From the NCBI GenBank assembly GCA_004193555.1, contig RPGP01000001.1, forward strand, positions 856,790-920,789: 64,000 nt of DNA, written 5' to 3'. The notes under the pieces were generated by a model, which saw only the letters and a program-made list of their open reading frames with translations, was not told where the DNA came from and did no database searches. The position numbers and the translations under genes are program-made. Source of the stretch: Desulfobacteraceae bacterium Eth-SRB1. Its GTDB lineage: Bacteria > Desulfobacterota > Desulfobacteria > Desulfobacterales > ETH-SRB1. Shown here piece by piece: positions 17,233-27,199 of this stretch (positions are counted from its first letter, which is position 1; every line of letters begins with the position of its first letter).

Positions 17233-19146
17233 ATGCAGCTTGATGCAAAAATCCCTGGTGGTCCGCTTGCAGGGAAGTGGGACAGATACCGGTTTGAGCT
17301 AAAACTGGTTAGCCCTGCAAACAAAAGAAAATTTAAAATAATAGTTGTGGGAACAGGGCTTGCCGGTGGAAGCGCGTCCGCTTCCCTTGCCGAGCTTGGC
17401 TACAACGTAAAGACATTTTGCATACAGGACAGTCCCCGGCGTGCCCACAGCATTGCGGCACAGGGGGGAATCAATGCGGCAAAAAATTATACAAATGAAG
17501 GCGACAGCATATGGCGCCTTTTTTACGATACTGTAAAGGGCGGTGATTTCAGGGCACGGGAGGCAAATGTCTATCGACTTGCACAGGTAAGTAATAATAT
17601 TATCGATCAATGCGTTGCGCAGGGTATTCCCTTTGCACGGGATTATGGCGGGCTGCTCGCAAACAGAAGCTTTGGCGGCTCACAGGTTCAAAGAACCTTC
17701 TATGCAAGGGGCCAGACAGGGCAGCAACTTCTTCTTGGAGCATACAGCGCCCTTATGCGCCAGGTTGGCGCCGGCAAGGTTGAAATGTTTCCCCGCAGGG
17801 AAATGCTCGATATCGTAGTTATAAACGGGCAGGCCAGGGGAATTGTTGTTCGTAATCTTATCACCGGAAAAATCGAAACCCACGCCTCAGATGCTGTTGT
17901 GCTGTGTACGGGCGGCTACGGCAATGTATTCTTCCTTTCCACAAATGCCATGTCATCCAATGTTACCGCTGCCTTCAGGGCATATAAAAAAGGTGCCTGT
18001 TTTGCAAACCCGTGTTTTACACAGATTCACCCCACCTGCATTCCTGTTCACGGAAGTTACCAGTCCAAGTTGACCCTGATGAGTGAAAGCCTGAGAAACG
18101 ACGGTCGTGTGTGGGTTCCTAAAAATCCCGGAGACAAACGTTTTCCGCGCCAGATTCCTGAATCCGAAAGGGATTATTATCTGGAAAATAAATATCCGAG
18201 TTTCGGAAACCTGGTTCCGAGGGATGTGGCATCCCGCAATTCCAAGGAGCAGTGTGATATGGGCAAAGGGGTTGGTGAAACCGGTCTTGCTGTTTATCTT
18301 GATTTTGAAGATGCGATAAAAAGACACGGCAGGGACGTGATTGAAAAAAAGTACGGCAACCTTTTTCAGATGTACGAAAAGATCACAGCCCAAAACCCAT
18401 ATGAAACACCCATGATGATTTATCCTGCTGTTCACTACGCCATGGGCGGGCTGTGGGTCGATTACAACCTGATGAGCAGTATAGACGGTCTTTTTGTTCT
18501 TGGAGAGGCCAACTTTTCTGATCATGGGGCAAATCGTCTTGGGGCAAGCGCCCTGATGCAGGGTCTTGCGGACGGATATTTTGTCTTGCCGTACACTATC
18601 GGCGGATATCTTGCCGGGACATCTCTGGAAAAGATAACAGCCGGCCATCCGGCCTTCAGGGAATCTGTCGAAATCGTTAACAACAGCATTGAAAAGCTGC
18701 TTTCTATAAACGGAAAAAGAACGGTCGATGATTTCCACAGGCAGTTAGGCCATATCATGTGGGATTACTGCGGCATGTCCAGAAACGATGAGGGGCTGAA
18801 AAAAGGCAGAAAACTTATACAACAGTTAGGGGAAGAATTCTGGGAGAATGTTCTTGTTCCAGGGTCGGATAAGGATTTCAACCAGAGTCTGGAGCGCGCC
18901 GGTCGTGTGGCTGATTTTCTTGAGTTTGCAGAATTGCTGATAATCGATGCTCTTGCCCGCAAGGAATCGTGCGGAGCTCATTTTAACGAGGCATACCAGA
19001 CCAAAGAAAACGAGGCTATGCGGGATGATAAAAATTTCTGCCACGTCAGCGCATGGGAATTTGCAGGCAAAAATAAAGAGCCGGTATTTCACAAAGAAGA
19101 GCTCAAGTTCGAAAATGTCGAATTATCACAGAGGAGTTACAAGTGA
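17233..19146 (+). CDS. sdhA: Succinate dehydrogenase/fumarate reductase, flavoprotein subunit
   Basis: Catalytic FAD subunit. The start at 17233 has an AGGAG ribosome-binding site; the frame runs back to 17119, but that stretch lies in an intergenic CACGAAA-type repeat and would add a false hydrophobic leader. [20 protein letters not shown] is the dinucleotide fold. [12 protein letters not shown] contains the histidine that normally binds FAD covalently. [20 protein letters not shown] is the conserved C-terminal FAD segment. The length is 637 residues. The stop overlaps the start of sdhB (GTGA), indicating translational coupling. Confidence 0.95.
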   Translation: MQLDAKIPGGPLAGKWDRYRFELKLVSPANKRKFKIIVVGTGLAGGSASASLAELGYNVKTFCIQDSPRRAHSIAAQGGINAAKNYTNEGDSIWRLFYDTVKGGDFRAREANVYRLAQVSNNIIDQCVAQGIPFARDYGGLLANRSFGGSQVQRTFYARGQTGQQLLLGAYSALMRQVGAGKVEMFPRREMLDIVVINGQARGIVVRNLITGKIETHASDAVVLCTGGYGNVFFLSTNAMSSNVTAAFRAYKKGACFANPCFTQIHPTCIPVHGSYQSKLTLMSESLRNDGRVWVPKNPGDKRFPRQIPESERDYYLENKYPSFGNLVPRDVASRNSKEQCDMGKGVGETGLAVYLDFEDAIKRHGRDVIEKKYGNLFQMYEKITAQNPYETPMMIYPAVHYAMGGLWVDYNLMSSIDGLFVLGEANFSDHGANRLGASALMQGLADGYFVLPYTIGGYLAGTSLEKITAGHPAFRESVEIVNNSIEKLLSINGKRTVDDFHRQLGHIMWDYCGMSRNDEGLKKGRKLIQQLGEEFWENVLVPGSDKDFNQSLERAGRVADFLEFAELLIIDALARKESCGAHFNEAYQTKENEAMRDDKNFCHVSAWEFAGKNKEPVFHKEELKFENVELSQRSYK

Positions 19147-19907
19147 CAAAGACCATAAATTTAACCCTTAAAATCTGGCGTCAAAAAGGGCCTGAGGCAA
19201 AGGGAAAATTGGAAACATATAAGGCAAACGATATTCCCACGGACATGTCTTTTCTGGAAATGATCGATGTCGTAAATGAAAAGCTTACCCTTGAAGGCAA
19301 GGAGCCTGTTGCTTTCGACCATGATTGCAGAGAAGGTATTTGCGGCATGTGCGGAACTGTTGTAAATGGCCGTCCTCACGGTTCCGAGAAGGGCACAACC
19401 CTTTGCCAGCTTCACATGAGACATTTTTCAGACAACGATACCATTGTAATCGAACCATGGCGCTCAAGGGCTTTTCCGATCATAAAAGACCTGGTAGTTG
19501 ATAGAAGCGCCCTGGATAAAATAATCCAGGCAGGAGGTTTTATTTCGGTGAATACCGGCAACGCGCAGGATGCCAACGCAATTCCCATACCGCAGGAAAC
19601 AGCGGAACTGGCCATGGATGCCGCTGCCTGCATCGGATGCGGCGCATGTGTTGCAGCCTGCCCCAATGCATCGGCCATGCTCTTTTTAAGCGCCAAGGTT
19701 TCTCAATTAGCGCTTCTTCCCCAGGGAAAACCAGAGGCCGCAAGACGGGCGGTCTCCATGGTCAGGGAAATGGACAGGCTCGGTTTTGGAAACTGCAGTA
19801 ATGAAACCGAATGTGAGGCGGAATGCCCCAAGGAAATTTCCATCACCAATATTGCCCGCTTAAACCGTGAATTTTATAAGGCAGGATTTTTTTCATCTGA
19901 AAAATAA
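19143..19907 (+). CDS. sdhB: Succinate dehydrogenase/fumarate reductase, iron-sulfur subunit
   Basis: Passes electrons from FAD to the membrane subunit. The N-terminal ferredoxin domain has [10 protein letters not shown] for the [2Fe-2S] cluster. The C-terminal domain has [12 protein letters not shown] and [12 protein letters not shown], which supply the [4Fe-4S] and [3Fe-4S] clusters. The GTG start overlaps the sdhA stop by 4 bp. The 254-residue length is usual. It is the last gene of sdhCAB, and the CTAAAGTG inverted repeat begins 20 bp after its stop. Confidence 0.95.
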   Translation: MTKTINLTLKIWRQKGPEAKGKLETYKANDIPTDMSFLEMIDVVNEKLTLEGKEPVAFDHDCREGICGMCGTVVNGRPHGSEKGTTLCQLHMRHFSDNDTIVIEPWRSRAFPIIKDLVVDRSALDKIIQAGGFISVNTGNAQDANAIPIPQETAELAMDAAACIGCGACVAACPNASAMLFLSAKVSQLALLPQGKPEAARRAVSMVREMDRLGFGNCSNETECEAECPKEISITNIARLNREFYKAGFFSSEK

Positions 19908-19926
19908 AGAAGTACAAGTTAAAAAT

Positions 19927-20101
19927 GCCTAAAGTGAGCTAAAGTGCCTAAAGTTAATGAGTCGCTTCGCTCCGTCTTTTTTATTACAACACATTTTCCT
20001 TTTTCGTGCTTTCGTGTTAATCTTTTTTATATAAAATTGGCTGCGCCAAAGGCGCATTCCTTAACTTTAGGCACTTTAATATACTTTAGCTCACTTTAGA
20101 C
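19927..20101. repeat. Inverted-repeat element, CTAAAGTG family (175 bp)
   Basis: The left arm (19927-19957, GCCTAAAGTGAGCTAAAGTG and onward) and right arm (20061-20101) are inverted. The centre holds a GAGTCGCTTCGCTC tail, a CACGAAA-type phrase and GGCTGCGCCAAAGGCGCA. The right arm overlaps the end of cbiO and supplies its last two sense codons and its TGA stop. It separates the convergent sdhB and cbiO and may terminate both. Confidence 0.8.
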
Positions 20102-20837
20102 GCTTATGTTCTTTATGCACATGGGAATATTTTCCCTGGGGGTGTGCATGGAGATGCCTGTGGATGTAGGCCTCTTTGTCAGAAATGATTTTTCCATCTT
20201 GCATTGTATAAATGGAATCTGTTATCTCGAAAAGAAAGTCGATTTCATGAGATATCAATATAAAGGAAAGGTTCAGATCAGATAGAATATGTAGAAGCTT
20301 CTCCTTTGTATTATCATCGAGGCCGGATGTCGGTTCATCCAGGAGAAGCGCTTCAGGCTCCATGGCAAGAACTGTTGCCAGAGAAACAAGCTTTTTTTCT
20401 CCTCCGGACAATTTATAGGTTATCCTGTCTTCAAATCCCGCCAGGCCCAGCGACTTTAACGTCATGCTCGCAATATCCATTGCTTCATCCTTGGATTTGC
20501 CCAGGTTCAGAGGGCCGAACGCGACATCTTCTATTACTGTTGGGGAGAAAAGCTGGTCGTCGGCATCCTGAAAAAGGAGGCCTATTTTCCGGCGGACATA
20601 TCTGAACTCTTTATCCTCTTTAACAGGCCTGCCGAATATTTCTATTTTGCCTGAAGAAGGCTTTAACAACCCCATAATAATGTGAAACATGGTGGTTTTG
20701 CCGCTTCCGTTCGGCCCTGTCAATCCGATCCGGTTGTATTGGTAAAACTTTAAGTTGAGCCTGTCCAGAACACTGGATTCGCCGGGATAGCAAAAGGATA
20801 TATCTTTTAGATTAATAATCAGGTTATTTGTGTCCAT
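20091..20837 (-). CDS. cbiO: Nickel/cobalt ECF transporter, ATP-binding subunit
   Basis: ABC ATPase of the energy-coupling-factor metal transporter; it works with the CbiQ and CbiM products encoded just upstream. It contains Walker A GPNGSGKTT, Q-loop FQDADDQLFSPTV (the DDQLF form typical of CbiO), signature LSGGEKK and Walker B LLLDEPTSGLD. The start is the ATG at 20837, which overlaps cbiQ by 19 bp; a longer frame to 20951 only shadows cbiQ. The C-terminus is rich in histidine (HRHLHAHPQG, HVHKEHK), which may bind the metal. The last codons lie in the neighbouring repeat. Confidence 0.93.
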   Translation of the reverse strand: MDTNNLIINLKDISFCYPGESSVLDRLNLKFYQYNRIGLTGPNGSGKTTMFHIIMGLLKPSSGKIEIFGRPVKEDKEFRYVRRKIGLLFQDADDQLFSPTVIEDVAFGPLNLGKSKDEAMDIASMTLKSLGLAGFEDRITYKLSGGEKKLVSLATVLAMEPEALLLDEPTSGLDDNTKEKLLHILSDLNLSFILISHEIDFLFEITDSIYTMQDGKIISDKEAYIHRHLHAHPQGKYSHVHKEHKRLK

Positions 20838-21580
20838 TCCAGTATACCTAATATCAGGATAATTGTCGCCATAAAAGCAAAGGCTAATATGTCTGCGCCT
20901 TTGATGGAGAACTCGCTGAGGCTGTAAAGCTTCCCACTGAAACCGCGGCACATCATGGCGTTATGAACCCGCTGCGACCGGTCGAAACCCTTTACGAGAA
21001 GCATTCCAACCAGATAAGCATAGCTTTTATAAGTATGCAAATCGGTTTTTGGTTTAAAACCTCTAATTTTCATGGAATTGATCAGGCGGGCATATTCTCC
21101 ATATATTACATGGAGATACCTGTATGTAAAGAGGAAAAGCTGTATAAGTTTTTTTGGCATACCCAGTTGATGCATGGCATGTCCTATAGTAAATATCGGG
21201 GTTGATGCGGTCAGCGAGATCAGCATCAGCATGATGGCATTTGATTTAATGGTTATTCTAAAAGCAAACAGCACGCCTTCACGGGTGCCTGTCAGAAAGC
21301 CGATTGAAAAAAAGAGATGCTCACCGGCAAATGTAAAGGGCAGAAAAAGCCACAGGAAAATAAGGAGGGTGTTTACAGGAATCAGCCGTTTGAACACCTC
21401 TTTTATTTGTATCCTGGCGGAAAACAGGATAATAATGCTCACGGCAAGGGCTGCGATTAAAACCACAAACCGGTTTGACACAGCCACTATGACCGAAAAA
21501 AGAAAAGCTATGATGATCTTGACGCGAGGATCAAGATGATAAATAAAGGAATCGTTGCCTGATATTTCTTCGATTATCAT
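20819..21580 (-). CDS. cbiQ: Nickel/cobalt ECF transporter, transmembrane coupling subunit
   Basis: T-component linking the ATPase to the substrate-binding CbiM. The ATG giving MIIEEISGNDSFIYHLDPR is preferred over a GTG three codons earlier. About six hydrophobic segments are visible. The coupling motifs A-R-G are present in altered form as SMKIRGFKP and MMCRGFSGK. The length is 253 residues. It lies between nikL and cbiO on the minus strand and overlaps cbiO, so the two are co-translated. Confidence 0.92.
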   Translation of the reverse strand: MIIEEISGNDSFIYHLDPRVKIIIAFLFSVIVAVSNRFVVLIAALAVSIIILFSARIQIKEVFKRLIPVNTLLIFLWLFLPFTFAGEHLFFSIGFLTGTREGVLFAFRITIKSNAIMLMLISLTASTPIFTIGHAMHQLGMPKKLIQLFLFTYRYLHVIYGEYARLINSMKIRGFKPKTDLHTYKSYAYLVGMLLVKGFDRSQRVHNAMMCRGFSGKLYSLSEFSIKGADILAFAFMATIILILGILEWTQIT

Positions 21581-21599
21581 TTTTACCACGAATATAGAG

Positions 21600-21765
21600 T
21601 AAATTAATCACGAAAACACGAAATAAGGCACGTAAATCAGGTTACTACAGAGATCGTCAAATAGTTGACTTGTCGAGTGGGATAATAATTGCGGACGACG
21701 AAGTCTATACTAAGATTCTTTTTCGTGTTTTCATAGTTTCGTGCTTTCGTGATAGTTCTTTTGTT
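21600..21765. repeat. Inverted-repeat element, CACGAAA family
   Basis: AATCACGAAAACACGAAAT at the left is matched by an inverted GTGCTTTCGTGATAG arm at the right. About 110 bp of non-coding DNA lie between. The same phrase recurs at about 16970-17210, 20000, 24345-24450, 24690, 27175, 29160-29200 and 56075. Confidence 0.65.
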
Positions 21766-21778
21766 TATTTCTTAAAAT

Positions 21779-22411
21779 TTATAATTTTTTGCGGCGGTTT
21801 GTAAAATATAGAGCCACGCCGACAAGGCCGAATATATAACCTATGCCGCCCATTACTTCGCTTATCCCAGGATCTTGATCTTGTAACTTCGCCAGCATAC
21901 TTATAATCGGGCTGAGCTTTTTATCCAGAGACTCGTCAATCAGGCGCCTGATTTCTTCTCTTTGCAAGCTGGTGGAGTCGGAAATTGGAGCAAGGTTTGA
22001 TGGCGAGGCGGTATTGCTTATTACTCCGGCTTCGGGCGTTTTATTTTGTGATGCTTGTACCGCAACGATTTCCTCTACAGGTATTTTCCATTCAGCCATA
22101 TGGCCCATAGACGCCTTTAAGACAATCTTCAGACCGGTTTTCTTTGGTATTTTAAATGAGTACTCCCCCTTCTCGTCGGTTTTCCCTCCGAGAAGCCTGT
22201 TTCCTTCCGTGTCAAAAACCGTGACAAGCGATCCCTTAGCTTTTTTACCCCCACTGAATTTGCTTTGAGTGTATATTGTATCTCCTTCAACCCAGGCAAA
22301 GATAGTAACCTTGTGCGCAAAAGCAGGCGTAACGGAAAATGTTGTCAGTAGAATAAACAGGAATAGATACAAAAGAGGAAAGATTTTGCGGTTATGTTTT
22401 TTTTTAAACAT
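21779..22411 (-). CDS. nikL: NikL-type accessory protein of the nickel/cobalt transporter
   Basis: Exported, membrane-anchored partner of CbiMQO/NikMQO transporters. A signal peptide ends at TPAFA, so the mature protein would begin A-H-K or H-K; an exposed N-terminal histidine fits metal handling. A carboxypeptidase-regulatory-like beta domain follows (VTIFAWVEGDTIYTQSKF, GEYSFKIPKKTG). A charged helical stretch leads to one C-terminal membrane helix (GYIFGLVGVALYFTNRRKKL). It lies between cbiM and cbiQ, the position expected for NikL. The name rests on family resemblance and location; metal specificity is not shown. Confidence 0.75.
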   Translation of the reverse strand: MFKKKHNRKIFPLLYLFLFILLTTFSVTPAFAHKVTIFAWVEGDTIYTQSKFSGGKKAKGSLVTVFDTEGNRLLGGKTDEKGEYSFKIPKKTGLKIVLKASMGHMAEWKIPVEEIVAVQASQNKTPEAGVISNTASPSNLAPISDSTSLQREEIRRLIDESLDKKLSPIISMLAKLQDQDPGISEVMGGIGYIFGLVGVALYFTNRRKKL

Positions 22412-22439
22412 AATTTTCCTTTATCTTAACACCTAACAC

Positions 22440-22554
22440 TTGATGAATGCGACTTTCAAATAACTAAATCATAACCTCTTGATATGATTGACAAGTTATT
22501 CTTCGGTTACAGTGCCGCAAAGCGGTATAATATAGCTTTTTACGAATTCATCAA
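22440..22554 (-). repeat. TTCGTAAAAAG-family repeat, copy 2 (inverted)
   Basis: Reverse complement of the repeat at 16185-16285. Ends TTGATGAATGCG (22440-22451) and CGAATTCATCAA (22543-22554) are inverted with one mismatch. The distal end supplies the last codons (M-N-S) and the TAA stop of cbiM. It fills the cbiM-nikL spacer. Confidence 0.85.
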
Positions 22555-23145
22555 AATTTCCGGCCTTACTTTTTTGAGAAACAGGATACAGGCGGCTGTA
22601 ACGATTCCTTCAATTATCATTACAGGCAGATGCGCCGCAACTATAAGTTTTGCCGCCGGCAAAAAGGCCTCTCCGGTAAGATACAGGGAAAACCCTACAA
22701 GTATGCTGGAAACAAGGACCGCGCAAAATCCGGCACAAAAAGCAGCAGTTATGAATACAGTCTGTTTTATGCTGCTTTTTGTGCTCCATCCAAATAGACA
22801 ATAGCATATTACGGCAGGAAGGGCCATGTTCATGGTATTTATCCCAAGTGTCGTAATGCCGCCAAACTGAAAAAGCAGCGCCTGGAGCCCCAGGGCAACC
22901 AGTATTGCGGGAAATGCCTTCCATCCTAAGATAAGACCAAGCAGACCGTTTAATATCAGGTGAACCGATGCAGGCCCTGCAGGCACGTGGACAAGGGAGG
23001 CTACGAAAAAGGCGGCTGAAAGTATCCCCATCTTCGGGATATTTTTATTATCGACCCCCTTTAGTCCGATAGCCACCCCTGCCATTGTGACAACCGCGCC
23101 GCCTATGAGAATGGCCGGCGATAATACTCCTTCAGAAATATGCAT
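22540..23145 (-). CDS. cbiM: Nickel/cobalt ECF transporter, substrate-binding subunit CbiM
   Basis: Membrane S-component that captures the metal ion. It begins MHISEGVLSPAIL; the histidine right after Met is the metal ligand in this family, so the annotated start must be right. The family segment HVPAGPASVHLILNGLLGL and about six hydrophobic segments follow, in 201 residues. Stand-alone CbiM with separate NikL/NikK proteins is usual for nickel systems, while CbiN accompanies cobalt ones; no cbiN is seen, which leans towards nickel. The last three codons and the stop belong to a repeat, so the natural C-terminus may have been altered. Confidence 0.93.
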   Translation of the reverse strand: MHISEGVLSPAILIGGAVVTMAGVAIGLKGVDNKNIPKMGILSAAFFVASLVHVPAGPASVHLILNGLLGLILGWKAFPAILVALGLQALLFQFGGITTLGINTMNMALPAVICYCLFGWSTKSSIKQTVFITAAFCAGFCAVLVSSILVGFSLYLTGEAFLPAAKLIVAAHLPVMIIEGIVTAACILFLKKVRPEILMNS

Positions 23146-23183
23146 ATTCGAAAATTAGGTGTTAAGTGTCAGGTTAATGAAAG

Positions 23184-23313
23184 AAGTTATAAGTGCCTAA
23201 AGTGAGCTAAAGTGCCTAAAGTTAAGGTGTGCGCCTTTGGCGCTGCCAATTTTATATAAAAAATGGAGCAAAACGACTCATTAACTTTAGGCGCTTTAGC
23301 GCACTTATAACTT
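23184..23313. repeat. Inverted-repeat element, CTAAAGTG family (130 bp)
   Basis: The left arm 23184-23225 and right arm 23281-23313 are inverted. The centre contains GTGCGCCTTTGGCGCTGCC and a GAGTCG-like tail, the counterpart of the element at 19927-20101. It fills the nikK-cbiM spacer. Confidence 0.8.
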
Positions 23314-23328
23314 GTAACTTTTTTTGTT

Positions 23329-24099
23329 CTATTTCATATCATGAAATTCAACCCATATAACCGCTCCGATTTCAATATCCTTGTCTTCGCCGTTATGTTT
23401 TATTTTTTTATCCGAGGTGTTCAGCGCTGCAAAACCCCACCAGCCGGCTTTTGGCGCTGCATACGTAAAGACGCCGTTTTGATCCGCCTTTATGGTCTGG
23501 GTTACCATGTAATCTGTGGGAGCTTTAAGCTTCCCGTCCTTATTGTAATATTCGACTTCAACTTCAGCGTATGGAACAGCTTTGCCGTCCAATTTGACAA
23601 TTCCCTGGAAAACATTTCCGGCATAAAGCCCGAATGGTTTTGAAAGCGGCACTATTTCTGTTTTCAGGCCTATTTCACCATCCCAGCCTTCATCATCACC
23701 AAAAGCGGTGACAACGGTTTTTGTGTAATGAACTATGAAGCAGTCTTCAGCAGGTTCCCAGTAAGGTTTGGGTTCCATGTAAAACATGTAAATACCGGGT
23801 CTTTTTATCCTGTAGTCGGCTTTCCATGCAGCATGACCCATGATCTGGACTTTTGTGAGATTGCCTAAGAGGTTATTTTTCTTGCCGTTGGCTATGACTA
23901 CGAAAGCTTCGGGTTTTACAAGCTCCATTCCTTCCCCTTCAAAAGGATGGGAAAAGGAGAGTGTTACAGCTACGGTTTTGTTGTCTTCCTGCATTACCAT
24001 GGAATCTGATGGGATCAGCATTCCGAAATGGGCTGATGCCGGCCCTGCCAAAATGCAGGACAATGTGAATAACAGCGCTAAAAGAATTCCTTTTTTCAT
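23329..24099 (-). CDS. nikK: DUF4198 exported protein, NikK-type nickel-uptake partner
   Basis: Periplasmic protein with a DUF4198 beta-sandwich fold, found next to NikMQO transporters. GGAGG lies 5 bp before the ATG at 24099, so [19 protein letters not shown] is the signal peptide and a start four codons earlier is less likely. The mature protein would begin near A-S-A-H-F-G, again exposing a histidine. The DUF4198 features [27 protein letters not shown] and AKADYRI-like strands are seen, with a second beta domain from about residue 160 ([18 protein letters not shown]). It is the first gene of the minus-strand transporter cluster. Confidence 0.78.
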   Translation of the reverse strand: MKKGILLALLFTLSCILAGPASAHFGMLIPSDSMVMQEDNKTVAVTLSFSHPFEGEGMELVKPEAFVVIANGKKNNLLGNLTKVQIMGHAAWKADYRIKRPGIYMFYMEPKPYWEPAEDCFIVHYTKTVVTAFGDDEGWDGEIGLKTEIVPLSKPFGLYAGNVFQGIVKLDGKAVPYAEVEVEYYNKDGKLKAPTDYMVTQTIKADQNGVFTYAAPKAGWWGFAALNTSDKKIKHNGEDKDIEIGAVIWVEFHDMK

Positions 24100-24140
24100 A
24101 ATTGCCTCCATAATTGCAAAAAAAAACCACGAGCTAAAGA

Positions 24141-24159
24141 TAGTATCTTCTTGATACTA
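24141..24159. promoter_or_regulatory. Possible operator upstream of nikK
   Basis: TAGTATC-N5-GATACTA, a perfect 7-bp inverted repeat centred 51 bp upstream of the nikK start. It could be a metal-regulator site for the transporter cluster. It does not match the long-spaced NikR half-sites, and no cobalamin riboswitch was recognised. Confidence 0.35.
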
Positions 24160-24762
24160 ATTACCTTCGTGGCTTAAATTGCTGAATTTTATAATTTTTT
24201 TTAATACGCACAGGCTTCAGCCTATGATTATTGCAAATCACATAAATTAGGCAGGCAAATAAGTCAATGTTAAATTGAGCTTCAGGCAAAGCTTCTTGAC
24301 TTGGGAATGAAAAATCTTTATGAATCAAAAGATATTGTCTGAAAGAAAGGTTAACACGAAAGTTCGAAAAGAAATGTGTGTTGCACCACGAAAAATACGA
24401 AGGACACGAAGAAATAAAAAATAAAAGAACTATCACGAAAGCACGAAAAAGAAATTTGTATTTACCAAAACACGGAGACCAACATACTCCTTAATCGTCA
24501 TTCCGGCCTGTCTGCATGCGGGCTACGCACAGGCAGGCGAAAGCCGGGCACGTAGTGACACGAAGTGCATTTTTTCAAGCCGTAAGGCGCAACCGTCAGC
24601 ACTATCCAGTAATTACAAATGGTTGTCTCTGTGTTCTCTGTGAGTTCTGTGGTAAATTGTACTTTTTACGAGTTTATCAAACCTTTTTCATGCTTTTTTT
24701 CGTGTTTTCGTGATTATTTTTTAAGCAGGTTTTTACCTGCATAGATTGGAATTTCTAACAAA
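24160..24762. repeat. Repeat-filled spacer between nikK and argS
   Basis: Contains CACGAAA-type phrases (24345-24450 and 24690-24725), a CGCACAGGCAGGC phrase also found inside the 319-bp repeats (24510-24540), an ATTTGTCTCTGTG/TCTGTGG phrase (24625-24655) and a TTTTTACGAGTTTATCAA end of the TTCGTAAAAAG family (24662-24680). No gene is recognised. Confidence 0.5.
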
Positions 24763-26427
24763 ATGAAGCAGAAAATAAAAAATTTGATATATAAAGCCGC
24801 ATTAAATGCGCATGAAAAAGGCGTGTTGCTGTCGTCTGAATTTCCGGATATCGAGGTTGAAGTTCCCAGGATAGAGTCTCACGGTGATTTTTCAACAAAT
24901 ATCGCAATGGTTATGGCCTCGGTTCAGAAGATGCCTCCGGCAAAGATTGCAGAGTCTGTTATTAAACATATGGATGATCCTGACGGGATTATTGCAAAAG
25001 CAGAGATAGCAGGTCCGGGTTTTATAAATATTTTCGTAAACAACTTAGCCTGGCATACTGTTTTGCGCAGGATCCATGAAGAGGATGCCGGGTACGGCGC
25101 TTCGGATATAGGACGCGGCAGGAAAATCCAGGTGGAATTTGTCAGCTCCAACCCCACCGGGCCTCTTCATGTCGGGCATGGCCGCGGCGCTGCTGTTGGA
25201 GATGCTGTGGCAAATATCCTTTTGTTTTGCGGATACGATGTTCAAAAGGAATACTATATAAATGACTCGGGCAGGCAGATAAGGACACTTGGACTTTCGG
25301 TTTTTCTTCGATACAGGGAAATCTCTGGAAAAGATATCCGGTTTCCTGATGAGTGTTATCAGGGGGATTATATCCGTGATCTGGCCATACAGATTAAGGA
25401 ACATAAAGGAACTGATCTTCTTGAGCAGGATGAAGAGGAGGCGATACTTTATTGCGCGCGTTTTGCGGCGAAAAATATTATTGCAGGCATACGGGAGGAC
25501 CTTCAATCCTTTGGCGTAAAGTTTGACAACTGGTACAGCGAGCAAAGCCTTTATGACTCCGGCAAGGTGGATAATGTTTTAAATGAATTCCGCAGCCAGA
25601 ATATTATATATGAAAAGGACGGGGCGCACTGGTTTAAGACAACCGACTTTGGAGATGAAAAGGATCGCGTGGTTGTCCGCAATAACGGCCAGACCACATA
25701 TTTTGCGTCTGATATTGCGTATCATCTCGACAAGTTTGAGCGCGGGTTTGAGCGGGTAATAGATGTCTGGGGGGCCGATCACCACGGATATATTCCTCGC
25801 ATAAAAGCCTCAATAGAGGCTGCCGGATACAGCAAAGACAGGTTTAGCGTAATTCTGGTTCAGCTTGTCAATCTTTTGCGAGGCGGAGAGCCTGTAGCCA
25901 TGTCAACAAGGGCAGGTGAATTTGTTACCTTAAAAAATGTAATAGATGAGGTCGGAGCCGATGCGGCAAGGTTTATTTTTCTGACACGTCATCATGAAAG
26001 CCCCCTTGATTTTGATCTTGAGACAGCGAAAAAAAAGACAAACGACAATCCGGTTTTTTATGTTCAATATGTTCACGCCAGGATATCGAGCATAATTAGA
26101 AAGGGGCGTGAAAGAGGGATAGAGAAAGCAGCATGGGATGACATGGCAATGGCCATGCTTAAAGAACCTGAAGAGATCAATCTGATTAAAACCATGACCG
26201 CTTATCCCGAGACGATAAAAGGCAGCGCAGAGTTTATGGAGCCCCATCGTATAACATTTTATCTGATGAACCTTGCATCATCTTTTCATGCCTATTATAA
26301 TAAACACAGGGTCTTGACGGATGATCCCGTATTAACAGCCGGCCGCCTTTATCTAATCATTGCCGTTAAAAAGGTCATAAGAAACGGGCTTGCGCTTTTG
26401 GGTGTGTCTGCGCCTGAAAAGATGTGA
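24763..26427 (+). CDS. argS: Arginine-tRNA ligase
   Basis: Class I synthetase charging tRNA-Arg. The N-terminal additional domain includes [18 protein letters not shown]. The HIGH-type motif is [12 protein letters not shown] after SSNPTGPL. The catalytic core has [11 protein letters not shown], and [20 protein letters not shown] stands where other enzymes have KMSKS. The C-terminal anticodon-binding helices contain [15 protein letters not shown] and ASSFHAYYN. The length of 554 residues is normal. A SPOR-domain gene and gatC follow on the same strand. Confidence 0.96.
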   Translation: MKQKIKNLIYKAALNAHEKGVLLSSEFPDIEVEVPRIESHGDFSTNIAMVMASVQKMPPAKIAESVIKHMDDPDGIIAKAEIAGPGFINIFVNNLAWHTVLRRIHEEDAGYGASDIGRGRKIQVEFVSSNPTGPLHVGHGRGAAVGDAVANILLFCGYDVQKEYYINDSGRQIRTLGLSVFLRYREISGKDIRFPDECYQGDYIRDLAIQIKEHKGTDLLEQDEEEAILYCARFAAKNIIAGIREDLQSFGVKFDNWYSEQSLYDSGKVDNVLNEFRSQNIIYEKDGAHWFKTTDFGDEKDRVVVRNNGQTTYFASDIAYHLDKFERGFERVIDVWGADHHGYIPRIKASIEAAGYSKDRFSVILVQLVNLLRGGEPVAMSTRAGEFVTLKNVIDEVGADAARFIFLTRHHESPLDFDLETAKKKTNDNPVFYVQYVHARISSIIRKGRERGIEKAAWDDMAMAMLKEPEEINLIKTMTAYPETIKGSAEFMEPHRITFYLMNLASSFHAYYNKHRVLTDDPVLTAGRLYLIIAVKKVIRNGLALLGVSAPEKM

Positions 26428-26508
26428 GGTAACTGCAAGTGAGCTAAAGTGCCTAAAGTCAAGGTATTCTGCTTATTTGAAAATCCAGCAACCAGTAACG
26501 AGTAACCA

Positions 26509-27138
26509 ATGACAAATAAAGCGAAAGAAAAGAAAAAAAGATTTTTGGGGTTGATGGATAAAGGAACAACAACCTGGATCTGTTTGATAGTCTTTGTTTC
26601 CGCATGGATGTTTGTGTTAGGCATCTTTGTTGGAAGGGGGACGGCTCCTGTAAAGTTTGATATTGAAAAGCTTCAAAAAGAGCTGGTTGCTTTAAAAGAG
26701 GCTGTTATAAAGGAGGAAAAAAAGCGGTTTAAGATCGATTCAGATACCGGAACAGGCAGAGTTGATCTGGATTTTTACGAGGCACTGAAAGATACAAAGC
26801 CCAAAAAAGAATCACGACCTGAAAAAAAAGTTGTTGATGTGCGGCCATCGCCGCAGCCGGTAAAAACCGCTTCAACCGGTCAGGCTGGAACCGCGGGCGG
26901 TTTTACGATTCAGGTGGCTTCATTAAAAGATTCTAAAGTTGCCGGCGAGATGGCTAAGCGGCTTAAGGCAAAAGGATATCCTGCATATACTACCATAGTT
27001 AAAATTCCTGAAAAAGGGATATGGTTCAGGGTAAGGATAGGCAAATTTAAAGACAGAGCCGAAGCCGGGAACATGTTAAACAGGTTAAAAAAAAATAAGT
27101 TTAAGCCTATAGTTGTTCCAATGCAAATAAAACAATAA
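26509..27138 (+). CDS. Membrane-anchored SPOR-domain protein
   Basis: A single N-terminal membrane helix (TTTWICLIVFVSAWMFVLGI) follows a basic cytosolic start, then a Lys/Glu/Pro-rich linker. A SPOR domain follows at residues ~130-205 (FTIQVASLKDSKVAGEMAKR, then WFRVRIGKFKDRAEA). SPOR domains bind glycan strands stripped of stem peptides at division septa, so a role at the septum or in cell-wall turnover is likely. The frequent location of such genes behind argS is known in Desulfobacterota and other bacteria. The length is 209 residues. Confidence 0.85.
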   Translation: MTNKAKEKKKRFLGLMDKGTTTWICLIVFVSAWMFVLGIFVGRGTAPVKFDIEKLQKELVALKEAVIKEEKKRFKIDSDTGTGRVDLDFYEALKDTKPKKESRPEKKVVDVRPSPQPVKTASTGQAGTAGGFTIQVASLKDSKVAGEMAKRLKAKGYPAYTTIVKIPEKGIWFRVRIGKFKDRAEAGNMLNRLKKNKFKPIVVPMQIKQ

Positions 27139-27199
27139 TTTACCACGGAGACCACAGAGGAGTGAAAAATAAAAAAAATTAACACGAAAAGGAAATATC

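Noticed and set aside
20838-20951. 38-residue extension of CbiO
   Set aside because: It only shadows the cbiQ coding region in another frame; the ABC domain starts right after the ATG at 20837.
24100-24500. Cobalamin riboswitch upstream of the nickel/cobalt transporter
   Set aside because: No B12-box-like sequence or extended conserved fold was recognised; the region is mostly repeats.
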